Shown here: in pieces, positions 60,033-64,000 of the stretch
Numbering within the stretch: the first letter of the stretch is position 1
Layout of the letters: every line of letters begins with the position of its first letter
Notes under the pieces: generated by a model
The model's input: the letters and a program-made list of their open reading frames with translations, nothing else
What the model was told of the DNA's origin: nothing
Databases searched by the model: none
Assembly (NCBI GenBank): GCA_019096155.1
Contig: JAHCVI010000002.1
Coordinates: 3,038,001-3,102,000, forward strand
From: Staphylotrichum longicolle
Taxonomy: Eukaryota; Ascomycota; Sordariomycetes; Sordariales; Chaetomiaceae
DNA: 64,000 bases
Reading direction: 5' to 3'
Position numbers and translations under genes: made by a program

Positions 60033-60967
60033 ATGTCGGCGCAGGATTTCTACAACCAGCACGGCCAGCAGGGCCAGCAACAAGGATACGGCTACAGCAA
60101 CTCTGGCCAGCAGTCCTACAACCCCCAGGATCCCTACAACCAGGGCCCGCCTCAGCACCACCAACAGCAGGTGAGTTTTGACTCTTGAGTGCCAAGCCCC
60201 GAACCATCCGCTTGGTCCGTGAGTGGACTGTTCAAGAAGTCCGGCTAACAGACGCCATTCCTGCTTGTGAACAAACAGCAAGGGCAATACTACCCTCCCC
60301 CTCAGCACCAGCAATACGGCAGTCCCCCGCCGCACCAACAATACGGGGCTCCCCCGCCGCATCAGCAGTACGGTGCTCCTCCGCCGCAGCAGTACGGCGC
60401 CCCTCAGCAGCAGTACCCTCCCTACGGCACTCCTCCCCCGAGCACCTCGCCCTATCCGAACGCCCCTCCCCAGCACCAGCAGTACAACGCGCCCTACCCT
60501 CCCCCCGGCCAAGGACAGGGGCAGTACAACCAGCAGCAGTACCCGCCCCAGCATCAGCAGCAGCAGCAACAGCAGCATGGCTACGGCGGCGCCGCTGGGG
60601 CTTATCCCGGAGCACAGCCGGGCCCTGGGCAGCCGGGTGATCGCGGCCTCGGCGGCTCGCTGCTCGGCGGCGCTGCCGGTGCCTTCCTCGGCCATGCCGC
60701 GGGCGGAGGCGGTGGCGCTGGCCTAGCTGCCGCTGCGGTCGGTGCCATTGGTGGTGCCTTTGCAGGGAACAAGCTTGAGAACTCTGTGGGTGGGAAGTAA
60801 GTATTACCCCTAACTTTTGTGTTTGGTGGAAGTGGTGTTGATTGTGATACTCGTCCAGACTCGGCAAGCACAAGAAGGAGAAGAAGTACAAGGAACACAA
60901 GAAAGACAAGCACCACAAACGAAGGGGCTCGAGTTCGAGCAGCAGCTCGAGCAGTGACTCTGATTAG
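60033..60967 (+). CDS. Gln/Pro/Tyr-repeat protein with glycine-zipper domain
   Basis: Three exons (60033-60170, 60279-60796, 60859-60967) give 254 residues. The N-terminal half is a low-complexity Q/P/Y/G region with tandem PPPHQQYGA units (about 60310-60405). The next 70 residues are a Gly/Ala-rich membrane-associated glycine zipper (GGSLLGGAAGAFLGHAAGGG; AVGAIGGAFAGNKLE), as in the Rick_17kDa/glycine-zipper group. The tail is strongly basic (KHKKEKKYKEHKKDKHHKRR) and ends in a Ser run. The prion-like and zipper combination is common in fungi. The role is unknown and may involve stress or membrane association. Confidence 0.8.
60310..60405 (+). repeat. Coding tandem repeat, PPPHQQYGA units
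   Basis: Three to four copies of a roughly 27-30-base unit encoding SPPPHQQYGA-type motifs, within exon 2 of the glycine-zipper gene. Confidence 0.8.
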
Positions 60968-61661
60968 TCCTAGATGTGGTTGAGGCAAGGTTATGATTGG
61001 GCGGCTAGCAGGCGTGTTTTGTTTAAACATCTCTTTGGATTGGGATCTGTGTTGATTTTGGGATTTTGATGGTTAGATCTGGTTCAACATATCATTTCAC
61101 TTGTCCAGCCCATTTTCTTCACTGGTCCTCAAGGTGTCCACATCTCTTACTGCAGTGATCAGCCTAGTCGCTCCTGGACCAGGAATGCCGTTTGTTTGTT
61201 GCAGGATATCGCAGGCATGGCTGCCCCGACCCACCTTGTTAGCGGGCAGCCTTGAATGCTTCCTGTAGAAACGTCACCCACGCCTGGCATCGAATGCCCA
61301 AGAAGCAGCCGAGATCGGCGTACCAGAACACCGTCCAAATCTCTAGAGTTATATTTTACATTTTACTTCTAAGAGGTAACATTATGACTGGGGAACATTC
61401 GTCAAGATCGGTACACCAACGCCGCTGTTCTGATTCTCCCACTGGGCGTTACGGAATTGCCTTGCTCACTTTGCCCCATTAACCAAACGACCAACTGCAA
61501 AGCTATGACAAGAAACCTTACATTGATTCCTTCCCGTTAGTATGTACCCAGACTGACATTCATCTTGATTATTTGCATCCAACACCCAAAACAGTTCCTC
61601 TGCGCTCGTTTCAAGGTTGTGTGCCCTTGTCGAACCATCTCAACCCGCTCGTTCTGCGGTC
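60968..61661. other. Intergenic between convergent genes
   Basis: No coding signal was seen. Confidence 0.55.
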
Positions 61662-64000
61662 TCAGGGCGTGAGGCCAAGAAAGTCCAAACCATACCACTG
61701 TGGATAATTCTTGGTCGCCAAAATCATGGCCAAGCTCGCAATCCGGTTCGGCGTCCAGGCGGGCACGGCCTCGGTCTGGCTCTTCCACCGGTCGGGGATG
61801 ACGCCCCCGGCCAGAATGGCCTTGTAGACAATGGTGCTGCAGTTCTGGGACGTGAGCTTCCACTTTTGGCCCTCGACGCCCTTGAAGCCGTCCCACCACG
61901 CCTTCACCGCGTCGTTGTCGATGCCCCAGACGCGGAAGCTGTTGGCGTGGGTATACCCCTCGCTGTCGTAGTCCTCGCTGTAGTCGGGCACGGCGGTGCC
62001 GGTGCCCTCCCACGTCTGCTCCACGAAGGGGATCGTCTTGATGGTGCCGTCGAGCGGCCACCAGCTGATGTAGGTACCGTCCGAGAGCAGCATGCTCGCA
62101 TGGCCGACGCGGTTGATGTTGTAGTAGTCCCAGACGAAGACGCGCGCGTATGTGGGCGGGTCGGCCAGCTGCGTCGGCATGGCCGCTGGCTTGGTGATCC
62201 AGTGCCCCTCGTCGTTGAAGTTGGGGACCCAGCCGTCGATGTCAAACTCGTAAAACTCCTCCTGCTCGAGACTCCAAGCCTGGATTTTGCCGACGGCCCA
62301 ATGATCGGGCCAGTAGTGATAGCCGCCCCCGAGCCCCAGACTGTCGGTCTCGCGCACGTGGAATTTCATGGGGATGATGTATGCCTCGCCGCGGACAAAG
62401 GAGACGTCAGTCAGGGTTTGCACGTCGTTGCCCAACCTGAAATCCATGTTCCCGTCGTATCCGGCCAGCATCACGTCTTGTGTGTGCACCTGGAAGATCC
62501 AGTTCTTGCCAAAGTCGGAGTCCGCGGGCGGGTCGACATGACCTTGGTCTGCCGCGGCGAGGACTTGGCCAGAACGGCGCGCTGCCAAAGCCGGGGTACT
62601 TGCGTGACCGCCGCGGTGTTTGAAGTGAATCAGGACATTGCCATTCCTAAGGCCAGCGTAGTACAGCTTGTTGGAAGTGACGCTATCCAGGCGTTGGCCC
62701 ACCTCACGCCACCGAACTGGGTTATCATCCTCGAGCTTCATAGCCGCCAACCTGTCCGTCGTGTGGCCGAGAAGCGTGTTGCCGTCAACCATGAGCTGCC
62801 GGAAGGGCCCGCCCAGGGGTGTCCAGACCGTGCCGGAACCGGACCAGCGAAAGACCATGCCAAGGGTATCGAGACCGTACAGCGCATTGGCAGCGGCGCG
62901 GAGGGACGCCATTGGACCTCCGATGGTTGTCCAGGTCGTGGAGCCTCTCTGCAGCAACTCCACGCTTGACCCGTCCATTGTGATGGCAATGCAGTAATCG
63001 TCGGTGGCCACGACATTCCGGTACGGGCCACCCAGTTGCATCCAGCTGTTTGGCGTGCCGTTGTACATCCAGACCATGTTGTTTGAGTCGACCGCGTGAA
63101 GCACGTGTCGGCCCGTCATGAGACTCACCATTGCTCCCCCGATGACGTCCCAGGCATGAGTGGTTTCGTTCCAGGCCACGACATGGTCCTTGGCTGCGGT
63201 GATGGCATAGAGCCCACTCTCGGCACCAATGACCTGGTGCGTAGCATCTCCAATGCGTGTCCAGTTGTTGGGAGTGCCGCTGTACCGCCAGATGGCCCCG
63301 TCGTCCTTGTTGACGACGAAGAGCGCGGTGCCAACCGTCAGGATCTGCTTGGCCGACACCCCTATCTGGTCCCAGTCATCCGCAGCGACGGAACCGCTCA
63401 AAGTGATGTTTTCAAACGCGATGTAGTTGGATCCGTCATAGATGGGAGCGATGGCGCGAAAGCGAACATAGTTCACCCGCGTGGGAGAAGCGCGGTCGTC
63501 GCAACTGTCCCGTTAAGCTGTGTGACAGTGCCCAAGATTGACATGTCGGAGAAATCGGCAGTCGTCGAGGCTTCGATTTGCATCGCAACAGGATTCGACG
63601 GTCCTGAGCCGGAGGCGTTGGTGCTGAATGGGACGCTGACTTGAGACAACACCAGCGGCAGCTGGGTAGCAATAGTAGCGTAGAGGTATCGCTGATTGCT
63701 TGACTGCCCGGTGCCGGCATTGTGGAGACAATAGACATTGTGGTTGGGCCCGAAACTTTGGACTATTATGTATCATTAGTTTACAGCTGAGCTGGTCTCG
63801 TGGTGTTCCAAGCGAGTGCTTACCTCCATTCATGAACTCGCCAGGCTCCCACTGATTGGCATTGCTTGCCAGCAAGCTCACCATGTTGGATGCAGCACCA
63901 CCTGACGCGGCAACCACGAGCGCACCTTGACTGCTAGCCCTGTTGAAATCATAGGTGATGGTAAAGGTCTCCTGGGAAGCGAGGCCAATGCCGGAAGTTG
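61662..64000 (-). CDS. Propeller-like repeat protein with C-terminal papain-like domain, 5' end beyond window
   Basis: The 5' part is cut by the window edge. Visible exons are 64000-63824 and 63762-61662 (intron 61 bases). The first part is beta-rich (TFTITYDFN, VYCLHNAGTG). Next come about six 45-residue repeats of the form W-x-x-I/L-G (DDWDQIGVSAKQILTVGTAL; NNWTRIGDATHQVIGAESGL; TTWTTIGGPMASLRAAANAL), a probable tachylectin-like beta-propeller. The last third has INRVGHASMLLSDGTYISWW and, later, WKLTSQNCSTIVYKAILAGG. His before Cys is the order of circularly permuted papain-like (NlpC/P60-type) hydrolases. A one-base frame break near 63481-63490 separates ...TTAL from NYVRFRAIAPIYDG. Function is unknown; cell-surface binding plus hydrolysis is inferred. 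Confidence 0.7.

Noticed and set aside
61617..62969. 450-codon plus-strand frame over the propeller gene
   Set aside because: The minus strand has the repeats and the papain-like motifs. The plus frame has none.

Overview
The window is nuclear DNA from a filamentous ascomycete. Genes carry short GT-AG introns of about 50-100 bases, coding GC is high, and the gene set includes a Pth11-like receptor, Zn2Cys6 regulators, a spherulin-4 protein, a CVNH lectin and an INO80 with DBINO domain. A Sordariomycete is likely and Sordariales/Chaetomiaceae is a guess from overall style. About 25 genes can be supported. Exon limits were worked out by hand from splice signals and reading frame. No tRNA, rRNA, CRISPR array or intact transposon was recognised.

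Layout. 1-6.2 kb: 3' part of a large UBE2O/BIRC6-type ubiquitin-conjugating enzyme (minus) and a Pth11-like seven-helix receptor (minus). 6.2-11.3 kb: a 5-kb stretch without a supportable gene, ending in the promoter of an ammonium transporter with three identical GATA-factor sites. 11.3-19.6 kb: ammonium permease, a coiled-coil remnant of an AIG1-type GTPase gene, a Zn2Cys6 regulator divergent from a short-chain dehydrogenase, and a secreted RNase T2 containing an 11-nt microexon. 20.4-26.4 kb: the most notable locus, a 1511-residue CHAT protease-STAND NTPase protein divergently paired with a 316-residue gasdermin-like protein. This is the arrangement of a fungal protease/pore-former cell-death module. 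26.6-34.6 kb: DHA1 drug transporter, Zn2Cys6 regulator, T5orf172/GIY-YIG-like protein, an unrecognised 155-residue protein, and a Mn superoxide dismutase. 36-40.2 kb: a secretory group (Ser/Thr-rich protein, spherulin-4, CVNH). 42.2-49.6 kb: LDAH-like lipid-droplet hydrolase, an orphan ORF, a four-helix membrane protein and the ABC-F ATPase Arb1. 51.6-61 kb: INO80, a small ORF, a promethin-like membrane protein and a glycine-zipper protein with Gln/Pro/Tyr repeats. 61.7-64 kb: the C-terminal part of a propeller-like protein ending in a papain-like domain.

Reading-frame breaks occur in four otherwise well conserved genes (spherulin-4, LDAH, INO80, propeller protein). Most lie in short G or A runs, and INO80 is hard to lose, so assembly or sequencing indels are a better first explanation than pseudogenes.

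Most neighbours are unrelated housekeeping or accessory genes. Plausible functional pairs are CHAT-STAND with the gasdermin-like gene, the Zn2Cys6 gene with the divergent SDR, and the MFS transporter with the adjacent Zn2Cys6 regulator.
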